From contig OX393553.1 in the NCBI GenBank assembly GCA_947650365.1, positions 42,269,949-42,333,948 of the forward strand: 64,000 nt of DNA, in the 5' to 3' direction. Position numbers and translations under genes: made by a program. Below are positions 27,301-40,999 of this stretch, piece by piece. Positions within the stretch are counted from its first letter, which is position 1; the number at the start of each line of letters is the position of its first letter. The notes below the pieces were generated by a model. The model did no database searches. It was not told the DNA's origin and saw only the letters and a list, made by a program, of their open reading frames with translations. The DNA is from Chamaelirium japonicum. Taxonomy: Eukaryota; Streptophyta; Magnoliopsida; Liliales; Melanthiaceae.

Positions 27301-27598
27301 ACGTACAATCCATTCTAATTCATTTATACGATCCAATCTAATTCATTCATACAATCCATTCTAATTCATTCGCATGAATTTATCCATTCTTATTCATTCG
27401 TACGATCCATTCTAATTCATTCGCACAATCCATTCTAATTCATTCATACGATCCATTCTAATTCATTCGTACGATCCATTCTAATTCATTCGCACGATCC
27501 ATTCTAATTCATTCATACGATCCAATCTAATTCACTCATACGATCCATTCTAATTCTTTCGCACGAATGTATCCATTCTTATTCATTCGTACGTTCTA
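24361..27598 (-). repeat. - oriented block with out-of-order A/B segments
   Basis: A 3.2 kb - array. About 25.36-25.98 kb follows 15.1-15.7 kb, with the CTTTCGCACGATCCTTTC marker near 25705. From about 25985 it follows 5.27-5.83 kb, with GTACGACGCACG near 26020 and the irregular GTATCCAGCATTC near 26330. Around 27260-27370 it carries the CATTCCCATGAATG / CATTTATACG / GAATTTATCC series. Confidence 0.9.
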
Positions 27599-28555
27599 CG
27601 GAATGAATTAGAATGGATCATATGAATGAATTAGAATGGATCGTGCGAATGAATTAGAATGGATCGTACGTACGAAGGAATTAGAATAGATTGTGCGAAT
27701 GAATTAGAATGGATCGTACGAATGAATTAGAATGGATACATTCGTGCGAATGAATTAGAATGGATCATACGAATGAGTAAGAATGGATCGTACGAATGAA
27801 ATAGAATGGATTGTACGAATGAATTAGAATGGATCGTACGAATGAATTAGAATGGATCGTGTGAAAGAATTAGAATGGATTGTATGAATGAATTAGAATG
27901 GATCGTGTGAATGAATTAGAATGGATCGTGCGAATGAATTACAATGGATCGTGCGAATGAATTAGAATGGATCAAACGAAGGAATTAGAATGGATCGTAT
28001 GAATGAGTAAGAATGGATTAGAATGGATCGTACGAATGAGTAAGAATGGATCGTACGAATGAAATAGAATGGATCGTACGAATGAATTAGAATGGATCGT
28101 GCTAATGAATTAGAATGGATCGTACAAATGAATTAGAATAGATTGTGCGAATGAATTAGAATGGATCGTACGAATAAATTAGAATGGATCGTACGAATGA
28201 ATTTGAATGGATCGTACGAATGAATTAGAATGGATACATTCGTGCGAATGAAATAGAATGGATCGTGCGAATGAATTAGAATGGATCGTGTGAATGAATT
28301 AGAATGGATCGTGCAAATGAATTAGAATGGATCGTATGAATGAATTAGAATGGATTGTGCGAATGAAGTACAAAGGATCGAGCGAATGAATTAGAATGGA
28401 TCGTACGAATGAATTAGAATTGATCGTACAAATGAATTAGAATAGATTGTGCGAATGAATTAGAATGGATCGTACGAATGAATTAGAATGGATACATTCG
28501 TGCAAATGAATTAGAATGGATCGTATGAGTGCGAATGAATTAGAATGGATCATAC
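27599..28555 (+). repeat. + oriented satellite block
   Basis: These are + units. The 4-unit cassette is present at about 27735-27815. The block ends at GGATCATAC, then AATCCATTC. Confidence 0.92.
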
Positions 28556-28769
28556 AATCCATTCTAATTCTTTTACACGATCCATTCTAATTCATTTGTA
28601 CGAACCATTCTAATTCATTCGTACAATCCATTCTATTTCATTCGTACAATCCATTCTTACTCATTCGTATGATCCATTCTAATTCATTCGTACAATCCAT
28701 TCTAATTCATTCGTACGATCCATTCTAATTCCTTCGTACGATCCATTCTAATTCATTCGTACAATCCAT
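28556..28769 (-). repeat. - oriented satellite block
   Basis: About nine - units with one CTATTTC/CTTACTC pair. The right switch is AATCC, then ATACATTCGTGCG, which falls in a 28-bp-type linker. Confidence 0.9.
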
Positions 28770-30602
28770 ACATTCGTGCGAATGAATTAGAATGGATCGT
28801 ACGAATGAGTAAGAATGGATCGTACGAATGAAATAGAATGGATACATTCGTGCGAATGAATTAGAATGGATCGTACGAATGAGTAAGAATGGATTGTACA
28901 AATGAATTAAAATAGATCGTACTTATGAATTAGAATGGATCGTACGAATGAATTAGAATGGATCGTACGAATGAATTAGAATGGATCGTACGAATGAATT
29001 AGAATGTACGAATGAATTAGAATGGATACATTCGTGCGAATGAATTAGAATGGATCGTACGAATGAGTAAGAATGGATCATATTAATGAATTAGAAAGGA
29101 TCGTGCGAATGAATTAGAATGGATCGTACGAATGAATTAGAATGGATTGTACGAATGAATTAGAATAGATCATACGATTGAGTAAGAATGGATCGTACGA
29201 ATGAATTAGAATAGATTGTGCGAAAGAATTAGAATGGATTGTATGAATGAATTAGAATGGATCGAACGAATGAATTAGAATGGATCGTACGAATGAATTA
29301 GAATGGATCGTACGAATGAATTAGAATGGATCGTACGAATGAATTAGAATGGATCGTACGAATGAATTAGAATGGATCGTACGAATGAATTAGAATGGAT
29401 CGTACGAATGAATTAGAATGTACGAATGAATTAGAATGGATACATTCGTGCGAATGAATTAGAATGGATCGTACGAATGAGTAAGAATGGATCATATTAA
29501 TGAATTAGAAAGGATCGTGCGAATGAATTAGAATGGATCGTACGAATGAATTAGAATGGATTGTACGAATGAATTAGAATAGATCATACGATTGAGTAAG
29601 AATGGAACGTACGAATGAATTAGAATAGATTGTGCGAAAGAATTAGAATGGATTGTATGAATGAATTAGAATGGATCGAACGAATGAATTAGAATGGATC
29701 GTACGAATGAATTAGAATGGATCGTACGAATGAATTAGAATAGATCGTACGAATGAATTAGAATGGATCGTACGAATGAATTAGAATGGATCGTACGAAT
29801 GAATTAGAATGTACGAATGAATTAGAATGGATACATTCGTGCGAATGAATTAGAATGGATCGTACGAATGAGTAAGAATGGATCATATTAATGAATTAGA
29901 AAGGATCGTGCGAATGAATTAGAATAGATCGTACGAATGAATTAGAATGGATTGTACGAATGAATTAGAATAGATCATACGATTGAGTAAGAATGGATCG
30001 TACGAATGAATTAGAATAGATTGTGCGAAAGAATTAGAATGGATTGTATGAATGAATTAGAATGGATCGAACGAATGAGTAAATGAATTAGAATAGATTG
30101 TGCGAATGAATTAGAATTGATTGTGCGAATGGATTCGAATGGATACATTCATGCGAATGAATTAGAATGGATCGTACGAATGAGTAAGAATGGATCGTAC
30201 GAATGAAATAGAGTGGATTGTACGAATGAATTAGAATGGATCGTACGAATGAATTAGAATGGATACATTCGTGTGAATGAATTAGAATGGATCATACAAA
30301 GGAAATAGAATGGATCGTACGAAGGAATTAGAATAAATTGTGCGAATGAATTAGAATGGATCGTGCGAAGGAAATAGAATGGATCGTATGAATGAATTAG
30401 AATGGATCATACGAATGAATAAGAATGGATCGTACGAATGAATTAGAATAGATTGTGTGAATGAATTAGAATGGATCGTTTGAATGAATTAGATTGGATC
30501 GTATGAATGAATTAGAATGGATCATGTGAATGAATTAGAATGGATCGTACGAATGAATTAGAATGGATCGTATGAATGAATTAGAATGGATCGTACAAAG
30601 GA
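28770..30602 (+). repeat. + oriented satellite block
   Basis: About 1.8 kb of + units, most of it a very uniform three-fold higher-order repeat described separately. The last 500 bp has more mixed units. Confidence 0.93.
29001..30075 (+). repeat. 391-414 bp higher-order repeat, three tandem copies
   Basis: The marker AGAATGTACG (an 18-bp contracted unit) lies at 29001, 29415 and 29806, intervals of 414 (18 x 23) and 391 (17 x 23) bp. Each copy then shows a 28-bp unit, a GAGTAAG unit, CATATTAATG, GAAAGGATCG, CGATTGAGTAAG, GAAAGAATTAG and CGAACGAATG in the same order. The copies differ at only a few bases plus one unit number, so this looks like a recent expansion. Confidence 0.93.
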
Positions 30603-30848
30603 CGTACGATCCATTCTAATTCATTCGAACGATCCATTCTAATTCATTCGCACGATCCATTCTAATTCATTCACACGAATGTATCCATTCTAATTCATTC
30701 ATACGATCTATTCTAATTCATTCATACGATCCATTCTAATTCATTCATACGATCCATTCTAATTCATTTGCACGAATATATCCATTCTAATTCATTCGTA
30801 CGATCCATTCTAATTCATTCGCACAATCTATTCTAATTCATTCGTACG
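30603..30848 (-). repeat. - oriented satellite block
   Basis: About 10 - units with two 28-bp junctions. The right switch is CGTACGGG, then ATACATTCG. Confidence 0.9.
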
Positions 30849-31000
30849 GGATACATTCGTGCGAATGAATTAGAATGGATCGTATGAATGAATTAGATTG
30901 GATCGTATGAATGAATTTGAATTGATCGTGCAAATGAATTAGAATGGATCGTACGAATGAATTAGAATGGATTGTATGAATGAATTAGAATGGATCGTGT
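30849..31000 (+). repeat. Short + block
   Basis: About six + units ending GGATCGTG, then TATCCATTC. That junction also occurs at about 57784 in copy B, followed by similar - units (CATAAGTAC). Confidence 0.9.
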
Positions 31001-34000
31001 ATCCATTCTAATTCATTCGTACGATCCATTCTAATTCATAAGTACCATCCATTCTAATTCATTCATACGATCCATTCTAATTCATATGCACGAATATATT
31101 CATTCTAATTCATTCGTACGATCTATTCTAATTCCTTCGTACGATCCATTCTATTTCATTCGTATGATCCATTCTAATTCCTTCGTACACTCTATTCTTA
31201 TTCATTCCCATGAATGTATCCATTCTAATTCATACATACGATCCATTCTAATTCATTTATACGATCCAATCTAATTCATCCATACAATCCATTCTAATTC
31301 ATTCGCACGAATTTATCCATTCTAATTCATTCGTACGATCCATTCTAATTCATTCGCATAATCTATTCTAATTCATTCGTACGTTCCATTCTAATTCATT
31401 AGCACGATCCATGCTAATTCATTCATACGATCTATTCTATTTAATTCGTACGATCCATTATTATGATCCATTCTAATTCATTCGTACGATCCATTCTAAT
31501 TCATTCGCACAATCTATACTAATTCATTCATACGATCCATTCTAATTCATTAGCACGATCCATTCTAATTCATTCATACAATCCATTCTAATTCGTTTGC
31601 ATGAATGTATCCATTCTAATTCATTCGTACGATCCATTCTAATTCCTTCGTACGATCCATTCTAATTCCTTCGTACGATCCATTCTAATTCATTCCCATG
31701 AATGTATCCATTCTAATTGATACGTACGATCCATTCTATTTCATTCGTACGATCCATTCTTACTCATTCGTACGATCCATTCTAATTCATTCGCTCGAAT
31801 GTATCCACTCTAATTCATTCGTACGATCCATTCTAATTCATTCGCACGATCCATTCTAATTCATTCGCACGATCCATTCTAATTCATTCGTACGATCCAT
31901 TCTAATTCATTCGTACGATCTATTCTAATGCATTTGCACGATCCATTCTAATTCATTCATACGATCCATTCTAATTCATTCATACAATTCATTCTAATTC
32001 TTTCACACGATCCATTCTAATTCATTTGTACGATCCATTCTATTTCATTCGTACGATCCATTCTATTTCATTCGTACGATCCATTCTTATTCATTCGTAT
32101 GATCCATTCTAATTCATTCGCACGAATGTATCCATTCTAATTCATTCGTATGATCCATTCTAATTCATTCGTACGATCCATTCTAATTCATTCGCACGAT
32201 CCATTCTAGTTCATTCGCACGAATGAATCCATTCTAATTCATTCGTACAATCCATTCTATTTCATTCGTACGATCCATTCTTACTCATTCGTACGATCCA
32301 TTCTAATTCATTCGCACGAATGTATCCATTCTAATTTATTCGTACGATCCATTCTAACTCATTCGTACGATCCATTCTAATTCATTCCCATGAATGTATC
32401 CATTCTAATTGATACGTACGATCCATTCTATTTCATTCGTACGATCCATTCTTACTCATTCGTACGATCCATTCTAATTCATTCGCACGAATGTATCCAC
32501 TCTAATTCATTCGTACGATCCATTCTAATTCATTCGCACGATCCATTCTAATTCATTCATACAATCCATTCTAATTCATTCGTACGATCTATTCTAATTC
32601 ATTCGCACGATCCATTCTAATTCATTCATACGATCCATTCTAATTCATTCATACAATCCTTTCTAATTCTTTCACATGATCCATTCTAATTCATTCGTAC
32701 TATCCATTCTAATTCATTCGTATAATCCATTCTATTTCATTCGTACGATCCATTCTTACTCATTCGTACGATCCATTCTAATTCATTCGCACAAATGTAT
32801 TCATTCTAATTCATTCGTAAGATCCATTCTAATTCATTCGCATGATCCATTCTAATTCATTCATACGATCCATTCTAATTCATTCATACAATCCATTCTA
32901 ATTCTTTCAGCCGATCCATTCTAATTCATTCGTACGATCCATTCTAATTCATTCGTACAATCCATTCTATTTCATTCGTACGATCCATTCTTACTCATTC
33001 GTACGATCCATTCTAAATCATTCGCACGAATGTATCCATTCTAATTCATTCGTACGATCCATTCTAATTCATTCGCACGATCCATTCTAATTCATACGTA
33101 CGATCCATTCTATTTCATTCGTATGATCCATTCTAATTCATTCGTACGATCCATTCTAATTCATTCACATGAATGTATCCATTCTAATTCATTCGTACGA
33201 TCCATTCTAATTTATTCGCACGATCCATTCTAATTCATTCATACGATCCATTCTAAGTCATTCGTACGATCCATTCTAATTCATTCGCACGATCCATTCT
33301 AATTCATTCATACAATCCATTCTAATTCTTTCGCACGATCCATTCTAATTCATTCGTACGATCCATTCTAATTCATTCGTACAATCCATTCTATTTCATT
33401 CGTACGATACATTCTTACTCATTTGTATGATCCATTCTAATTCATTCGCACGAATGTATCCATTCTAATTCATTCGTACGATCCATTCTAATTCATTCGC
33501 ACGATCCATTCTAATTCATTCATACAATACATTCTAATTCATTCGTATGATCCATTCTAATTCATTCGTACGATCCATTCTAATTCATTCGCACGATCCA
33601 TTCTAATTCATTCGCACGAATGAATCCATTCTAATTCATTCGCACAGTCTATTCTAATTCATTCGTACGATCCATTCTAATTCATTAGCACGATCCATTC
33701 TAATTCATTCATACAATCCATTCTAATTCTTTATTCATTCGTACGATCCATTCCAATTCATTCGTACGATCCATTCCAATTCATTCGTACGATCTATTCT
33801 AATTCATTCGTATGATCCATTCCAATTCATTCGTACGATCCATTCTAATTCATTTGCACGAATGTATGCATTCTAATTCATTCGTACGATCCATTCAAAT
33901 TCATTCGCATGATCCATTCTAATTCATTCGTAGGATCCATTCTAATTCATTCGCGCGACCCATTCTAATTCATTTGTACGATCTCTTCCAATTCATTCGT

Positions 34001-36092
34001 ACGATCCATTCTAATTCATTCGCACGAATGTATCCATTCTAATTCATTCTTATGATCCATTCTAAATCATTCGCACGATCCATTCTAATTCATTCGTACG
34101 ATCCATTCCAATTCATTCGTACGATACATTCAAATTCATTCGCACAAATGTATCCATTCTAATTCATTCATACGATCCATTCTAAATCATTCGCATGATC
34201 CATTAAAATTCATTCGTACGATCCATTCTAATTCATTTGTACGATCCATTCTAATTCATTCGTACGATCCATTCTAATTCATTCGCACGAATGTATCCAT
34301 TCTTATTCATTCGTACGATCCATTCTAATTCATTCGCATGATCCATTCTAATTCATTTGTACGATCCATTCTAATTTATTCACACGAATGTATCCATTCT
34401 AATTCATTCATACGATCCATTCTAATTCATTCACACGATCCATTCTAATTCATTCGTGCGATCCATTCTAATTCATTCGTACGATCAATCTAATTCATTC
34501 GTACGTTCCAGTCTTATTCATTCGCACGAATGTATCCATTCTAATTCATTCGTACGATCCATTCTAATTCATTCGAATGATCCATTCAAATTCATTCGTA
34601 CGATCCTTTCTAATTCATTCGTATGATCCATTATAACTCATTCGTACGATCCATTCTAATTCATTCGCACGAATGTATCTATTCTAATTCAATAGTACTA
34701 TCCATTCTAATTCATTTGCACGATCCATTCTAATTCATTCATACGATCCATTCTAATTCATTCGCGTGAATGTATCCATTCTAAATCATTCGTACGATCC
34801 ATTCTAATTCCTTCGTACAATCCATTCTAATTCAATCGTATGAATGTATCCATTCTAATTCATTCGTACGATCTATTCTAATTCATTTGCTGATCCATTC
34901 GAATTCATTCGTAAGATCCATTCTAATTCATTAGCACGATCCATTCTAATTCATTCGTACGATCCATTCTAATTCATTCGTACATTGTAATTCATTCATA
35001 CGATCCAATCTAATTCATTCATATGATCCATTCTAATTCTTTCACACGATCCATTCTAATTCATTCGTATGATCCATTCTAATTCCTTTCTACGATCGCA
35101 CGAATGTATCCAATCTAATTCATTCGTACGATCCATTCTAATTCATTCGTACGATCTATTCTAATTCATTCGCAATGTATCGCAAGAATGTATCCATTCT
35201 AAATCATTCGTACGATCCATTCTAATTCATTCGCACAATCTATTCTAATTTATTCGTACGATCAATTCTAATTCATTAGCACGATCCATTCTAATTCATT
35301 CGTATGATCTATTCTAATTCATTCGTACGATCCATTCTTACTCATTCGTATGATCCATTCTAATTTATTCGCACGAATGTATCCATTCTAATTCATTCGT
35401 ACGATCCATTCTAATTCATTCGCACAATCTATTCTAATTCATTTGTACTCATACGATCCATTCTATTTAATTCATACGATCCATTCTAATTCATTCGTAC
35501 GATCCATTCTAATTCATTCGCACGATCCATTCTAATTCATTCATACGATCCAATCTAATTCATTTATACGATCCATTCTTATTCATTCGTATGATCCTTT
35601 CTAATTCCTTCGTACGATACATTCTAATTCGATCCATTCTCATTCATTCGTACGATCCATTCTAATTCATTCGCACGAATGTATCAAGATCCATTCTAAT
35701 TCATTCGCACGATCCATTCTAATTCATTCGCACGATCCATTCTTACTCATTCGTACGATCCATTCTAATTCATTCATACAATCCATTCTAATTCTTTTGC
35801 ACGAATGTATCCATTCTAATTCATTCGTACGATCCATTCTAATTCATTCATACGATCCATTCTAATTCATTCGCACGATCCATTCTAATTCATTCGCACA
35901 ATCCATTCTAATTCATACGTACGATCCATTCTATTTCATTCGTACGATCCATTCTAATTCATTCGTACAATCCATTCTAATTCATTCGTACGATCCATTC
36001 TTATTCATTCCCATGCATGTATCCATTCTTATTCATACGTACGATCCATTTTAATTCATTTGCATGAATATATCCATTCTAATTCATTCGTA
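31001..36092 (-). repeat. Longest - oriented block
   Basis: About 5.1 kb without an orientation change. It holds a 300-bp stretch colinear with 57.36-57.66 kb (31.2-31.5 kb), a 692-bp tandem duplication (31.69-33.07 kb), and a stretch at 33.85-34.85 kb where 28-bp junctions recur every 3-7 units. Confidence 0.94.
31691..33074 (-). repeat. ~692-bp tandem duplication
   Basis: The marker CATTCCCATGAATG starts at 31691 and 32383. Both are followed by CTAATTGATACG, a CTATTTC/CTTACTC pair, a 28-bp unit with CCACTC, a CTATTC unit and CTTTCACA in order. A third, more diverged version starts near 45307 (CATTACCATGAATG). The right limit is approximate. Confidence 0.85.
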
Positions 36093-36491
36093 GGATACAT
36101 TCGTGCGAATGAATTAGAATGGATCATACGAATGAGTAAGAATGGATCGTACGAATGAATTAGAGTAGATCGTACGAATGAATTAAAATGGATCGTGCTA
36201 GTGAATTAGAATTGATCGTACGAATGAATTAGAATAGATTGTGCGAATGAATTAGAATGGATCGTACGAATGAATTAGAGTAGATCGTACAAATGAATTA
36301 GAATGGATCGTGCTAGTGAATTAGAATTGATCGTACGAATGAATTAGAATAGATTGTGCGAATGAATTAGAATGGATCGTACGAATGAATTAGAATGGAT
36401 ACATTCGTGCGAATGAATTAAAATGGATCGTACGAATGAATTAGAATGGATCGTACGAATGAATTAGAATGGATCGTACGAATGAATTAGA
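36093..36491 (+). repeat. + block with a 115-bp duplication
   Basis: The marker TAGAGTAGATCG occurs at 36161 and 36276, 115 bp (five units) apart. Both copies continue with GTGCTAGTGAATTAG, GAATTGATCG and AATAGATTGTGCG. Confidence 0.91.
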
Positions 36492-37191
36492 TTACGATCC
36501 ATTCTATTTCATTCGTATGATCCATTCTAATTCCTTCGTACAATCAATTCTATTTCATTCATACGATTCATTCTAATTCATTCGTACAATCCATACATTT
36601 GTACGAAGGAATTAGAATGGATCGTACGAATGAATTAGATTAGATCGTATATATGAATTAGAATGGATCGTGCGAATTAATTAGAATGGATCGTACGAAT
36701 GAATTAGAATGGATCGTATGAATGAATTATAATGGATCGTACAAAGGATGTATACATTCGTGCGAATGAATTAGAATGGATCGTACGAATGAATTAGAAT
36801 GGATCGTACGAATGAATTAGAATAGATCGTACGAATGAATTAGAATGGATCGTATGAATGAATTAGAATGGATCATATGAATGAGTAAGAATGGATCGTA
36901 CGAATGAAATAGAATGGATTGTACGAATGAATTAGAATAGATTGTACGAATAAATTAGAATGGATACATTCGTGCAAATGAATTAGAATTGATCATACGA
37001 ATGAATTATAATGGATTGTACGAATGAATTAGAATATATCGTACATTCTAATTCCTTCGTACGATCCATTCTAATTCCTTCGTACGAATTAGAATGGATC
37101 GTACGAAGGAATTAGAATGGATCGTACGAATGAATTAGAAAGGATACATTCGTGCGAATGAATTAGAATGGATCGTATGAATGAATTAGAA
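36492..37191. repeat. Cluster of short alternating blocks
   Basis: The order is - (36492-36600), + (36601-37044), - (37045-37084), + (37085-37191). The 40-bp - piece is under two units. Switches fall at GTACATTC, CGTACGAATT and AACGCACGAATG. Confidence 0.88.
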
Positions 37192-38161
37192 CGCACGAAT
37201 GTATCCATTCTAATTCATTCGTACGATCCATTCTAATTCATTCGCACGATCCATTCTAATTCATTGATACGATCCATTCTAATTCATTCGTACGATCCAT
37301 TCTAATTCATTCGCACGAATGTATCCATCCTTTGTACGATCCATTCTAATTCATTCGTACGATCCATTCTAATTCATTCGTACGATCCATTCTAATTTAT
37401 TCGCATAATCCATTCTAATTCATTCATACAATCTAATCTAATTCATTCGTACGATCCATTCTAATTCATTCGTACGATCCATTCTAATTCATTCGTACGA
37501 TCCATTCTAATTCCTTCGTATGATCCATTCTAATTCCTTCGTACAATCCATTCTAATTCCTTCGTACGATCCATTCTAATTCATTCATACGATCCATTCT
37601 AATTCATTCGCACGAATGTATCCATTCTAATTCATTCGTACGATCCATTCTAATTCATTCGCACGAATGTATCCATTCTAATTCCTTCGTACGATCCATT
37701 CTAATTCCTTCGTACGATCCATTCTATTTGATTCGTATGATCCATTCTAATTCATTCATACGATCCATTCTAATTCCTTCATACGATTCATTCTATTTCA
37801 TACGATCCATTCTATTTCATTCATACGATCCATTCTAATTCATTCGCACGATCCATTCTAATTCATTCATACGATCCATTCTAATTCATTCGTACGATCC
37901 ATTCTAATTCATTTGCACGATCCATTCTAATTCATTCATACGATCCATTCTAATTCATTCGCACGATCCATTCTAATTCATTCATACGATCCATTCTAAT
38001 TCATTCGTATAATCCATTCTAATTCATTCGCACGATCCATTCGAATTCACTCATGTCGCACAATCTATTCTAATTCATTCGTACGATCCATTCTAATTCA
38101 TTCGCACAATCTATTCTAATTCTAATTCATTCGTACGATCCATTCTAATTCACTAGCACGA
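37192..38161 (-). repeat. - oriented satellite block
   Basis: About 42 - units with 28-bp junctions and an irregular stretch near 38055 (CTCATGTCGCAC). The block ends in GCACGATCGTACG. Confidence 0.91.
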
Positions 38162-38234
38162 TCGTACGAATTAATTAGAATGGATCGTACGAATGAAATA
38201 GAATGGATCATACGAATGAAATAGAATGGATCAT
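38162..38234 (+). repeat. Short + island
   Basis: Three + units, two with GAAATAG cores. The right edge is a near-symmetrical head-to-head junction (GGATCATACGATCC). Confidence 0.9.
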
Positions 38235-38641
38235 ACGATCCATTCTAATTCATTCGCACGATCCATTCTAATTCATTCGTATGATCCCTTCTAATTCATT
38301 CGCATGAATGTATCCATTCTAATTCATTCATATGATCCATTCTAATTCCTTCGTACAATCCATTCTATTTCATTCGTACGATCCATTCTTACTCATTCGT
38401 ACGATCCATTCTAATTCATTCACATGAATGTATCCATTCTAATTCATTCGTATGATCCATTCTAATTCATTTGTACGATCCATTCTAATTCATTCGTACG
38501 ATCAATTCTAATTCATTCGCACGATCCATTCTAAATCATTCGCACGAATGTATCCAATCTAATTCCTTCGTACGATCCATTCTAATTCATTCGTACGATC
38601 TATTCTAATTCATTCATACAATCCATTCTAATTCATTCGTA
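38235..38641 (-). repeat. - oriented satellite block
   Basis: About 17 - units including a cassette near 38355-38425. The right switch is the palindrome-like ATTCGTACGAAAG. Confidence 0.91.
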
Positions 38642-40249
38642 CGAAAGAATTAGAATGGATCGTACGAATAAATTAGAATGGATCGTACGAATGAAATAGA
38701 ATGGATCGTACTTATGAATTAGAATGGATCGTACGAATGAATTAGAATGGATCGTACGAATGAATTAGAATAGATCGTACGAATGAATTAGATTGGATAC
38801 ATTCGTGTGAATGAATTAGAATGGATCGTACGAATGTGTAAGAATGGATTGTACGAATGACATAGAATGGATTGTACGAAGGAATTAGAATGGATCGTAC
38901 GAATGAATTAGAATGGATCGTATGAATGAATTAGAATGGATCATATGAGTGAATTCGAATGGATCGTGCGAATGAATTAGAATGGATCGTGCGAATGAAT
39001 TAGAATGGATTGTACGAATGAATTAGAATGGATCGTATGAATGAATTAGAATGGATCGTGCGAATGAATTAGAATGGATCGTGCGAATGAAATAGAATGG
39101 ATCGTACGAAGGAATTAGAATGGATCGTACGAAGGAATTAGAATGGATACATTCGTGCGAATGAATTAGAATGGATCGTACGAATGAATTAGAATGGATA
39201 CATTCGTGCGAATAAATTAGAATGGATCGTATGAATGAATTAGAATGGATCGTAATAAGGAATTAGAATGGATTGTACGAACGAATTAGAATGGATCGTA
39301 CGAAGGAATTAGAATGGATCTCACGAAGGAATTAGAATGGATCATACGAATGAATTAGATTGGATCGTATGAATGAATTAGAATGGATCATGCGAATGAA
39401 TTAGAATGGATCGTACGAATGAATTAGAATGGATCGTATGAATGAATTAGAATAGATTGTATGAATGAATTAGAATTGATCATACGAATGAGTAAGAATG
39501 GATCGTGCGAATGAATTAGAATGGATCGTACGAATGAAATAGAATGGATCGTATGAATGAATTAGAATGGATACATACGAATGAATTAGAATGGATCGTA
39601 TGAATGAATTAGACTGGATTATATGAATGAATTAGAACGGATCGTGCGTCGTACGAATGAATTAGAATGGATCGTATTAATGAATTAGAATGGATCATGT
39701 GAATGAATTAGAATGGATCGTACGAATGAATTAGAATGGATCGTATGAATGAATTAGAATGGATACATACGAATGAATTAGAATGGATCGTATGAATGAA
39801 TTAGATTGGATCGTATGAATGAATTAGAATGGATCGTGCGTCGTACGAATGAATCAGAATGGATCGTATTAATGAATTAGAATGGATCGTGCGAATGAAT
39901 TAGAATGCATCGTACGAATGAATTAGAATGGATCAAATGAATGAATTAGAATGGATCGTACGAATGAATTAGAATGGATCGTATGAATGAATTAGAATGG
40001 ATCGTGCGAATGAATTAGAATGGATCGTACGAATGAATTAGAATGGATAAATTCGTGCTAATGAATTAGAATGGATTTTATGAATGAATTAGATTGGATC
40101 GTATAAATGAATTAGAATGGATCATACGTATGAAATAGAATGGATACATTCATGGGAATGAATAAGAATGGATCGTACGAAGGAATTAGAATGGATCGTG
40201 CGAATGAATTAGAATGGATCGTGCGAATGAATTAGAATGGATCGTACGA
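38642..40249 (+). repeat. + block with 192-bp higher-order set 2
   Basis: The 30-bp marker CGTGCGTCGTAC is at 39643 and 39835, 192 bp apart, with the same internal order as set 1. Near 40045-40165 it carries ATAAATTCGTGC and ACATTCATGGG, as in the 12.0 kb block. It ends at the GGATCGTACGA / GCACGAATG junction shared with 15100 and 60909. Confidence 0.92.
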
Positions 40250-40751
40250 GCACGAATGTATCCACTCTAATTCATTCATACGATCCATTCTAATTCATTC
40301 GCACGAATATATCCATTCTAATTCATTCGTACGATTCATTCTAATTCAATCAATTCTAATTCATTCGTATGATCCATTCTTACTCATTCGTACGATCCAT
40401 TCTAATTCATTCGCACGAATGTATCCATTCTAATTCATTCGTACGATCCATTCTAATTCATTCGCACAATCTATTCTAATTCAATCGTACGATCCATTCT
40501 AATTCATTAGCACGATCCATTCTAATTCCTTCGTACGATCCATTCTAATTCATTCGTATGATCCATTCTAATTCCTTCGTACGATCCATTCTAATTCATA
40601 CGATCCATTCTATTTCATTCATACGATCCATTCTAATTCATTCGCACGATCCATTCTAATTCATTCATACGATCCTTTCTAATTCATTCGTACAATCCAT
40701 TCTAATTCATTCGCACGATCCATTCTAATTCATCCATACGATCCATTCTAA
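40250..40751 (-). repeat. - oriented satellite block
   Basis: It opens exactly like 15101 and 60910 (a 28-bp unit with CCACTC, then a GAATATATCC unit) and diverges after about 100 bp. The right switch is TTCTAAAGTACGAATG. Confidence 0.91.
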
Positions 40752-40999
40752 AGTACGAATGAATTAGAATGGATCGTGCGAATGAATTAGAATGGATCGT
40801 ACGAATGAATTAGAATGGATCGTACGAATGAAATAGAATGGATTGTACGAATGAATAGAATGAATCGTATGAATGAATTTGATTGGATCGTATGAATGAT
40901 TTAGAATGGATCGTATGAATTAAATAGAATGGATCGTATGAATTAGAATGGATCGTACGAAGGAATTAGAATGGATCATACGAATGAAATAGAATGTAC
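40752..40999 (+). repeat. + oriented satellite block
   Basis: About 11 + units with several altered cores near 40850-40940. The block ends at GAATGTACGATCC. Confidence 0.9.

Noticed and set aside
31086-31274. 62-codon open frame on + strand
   Set aside because: Repeat translation of - oriented units; no independent coding signal.
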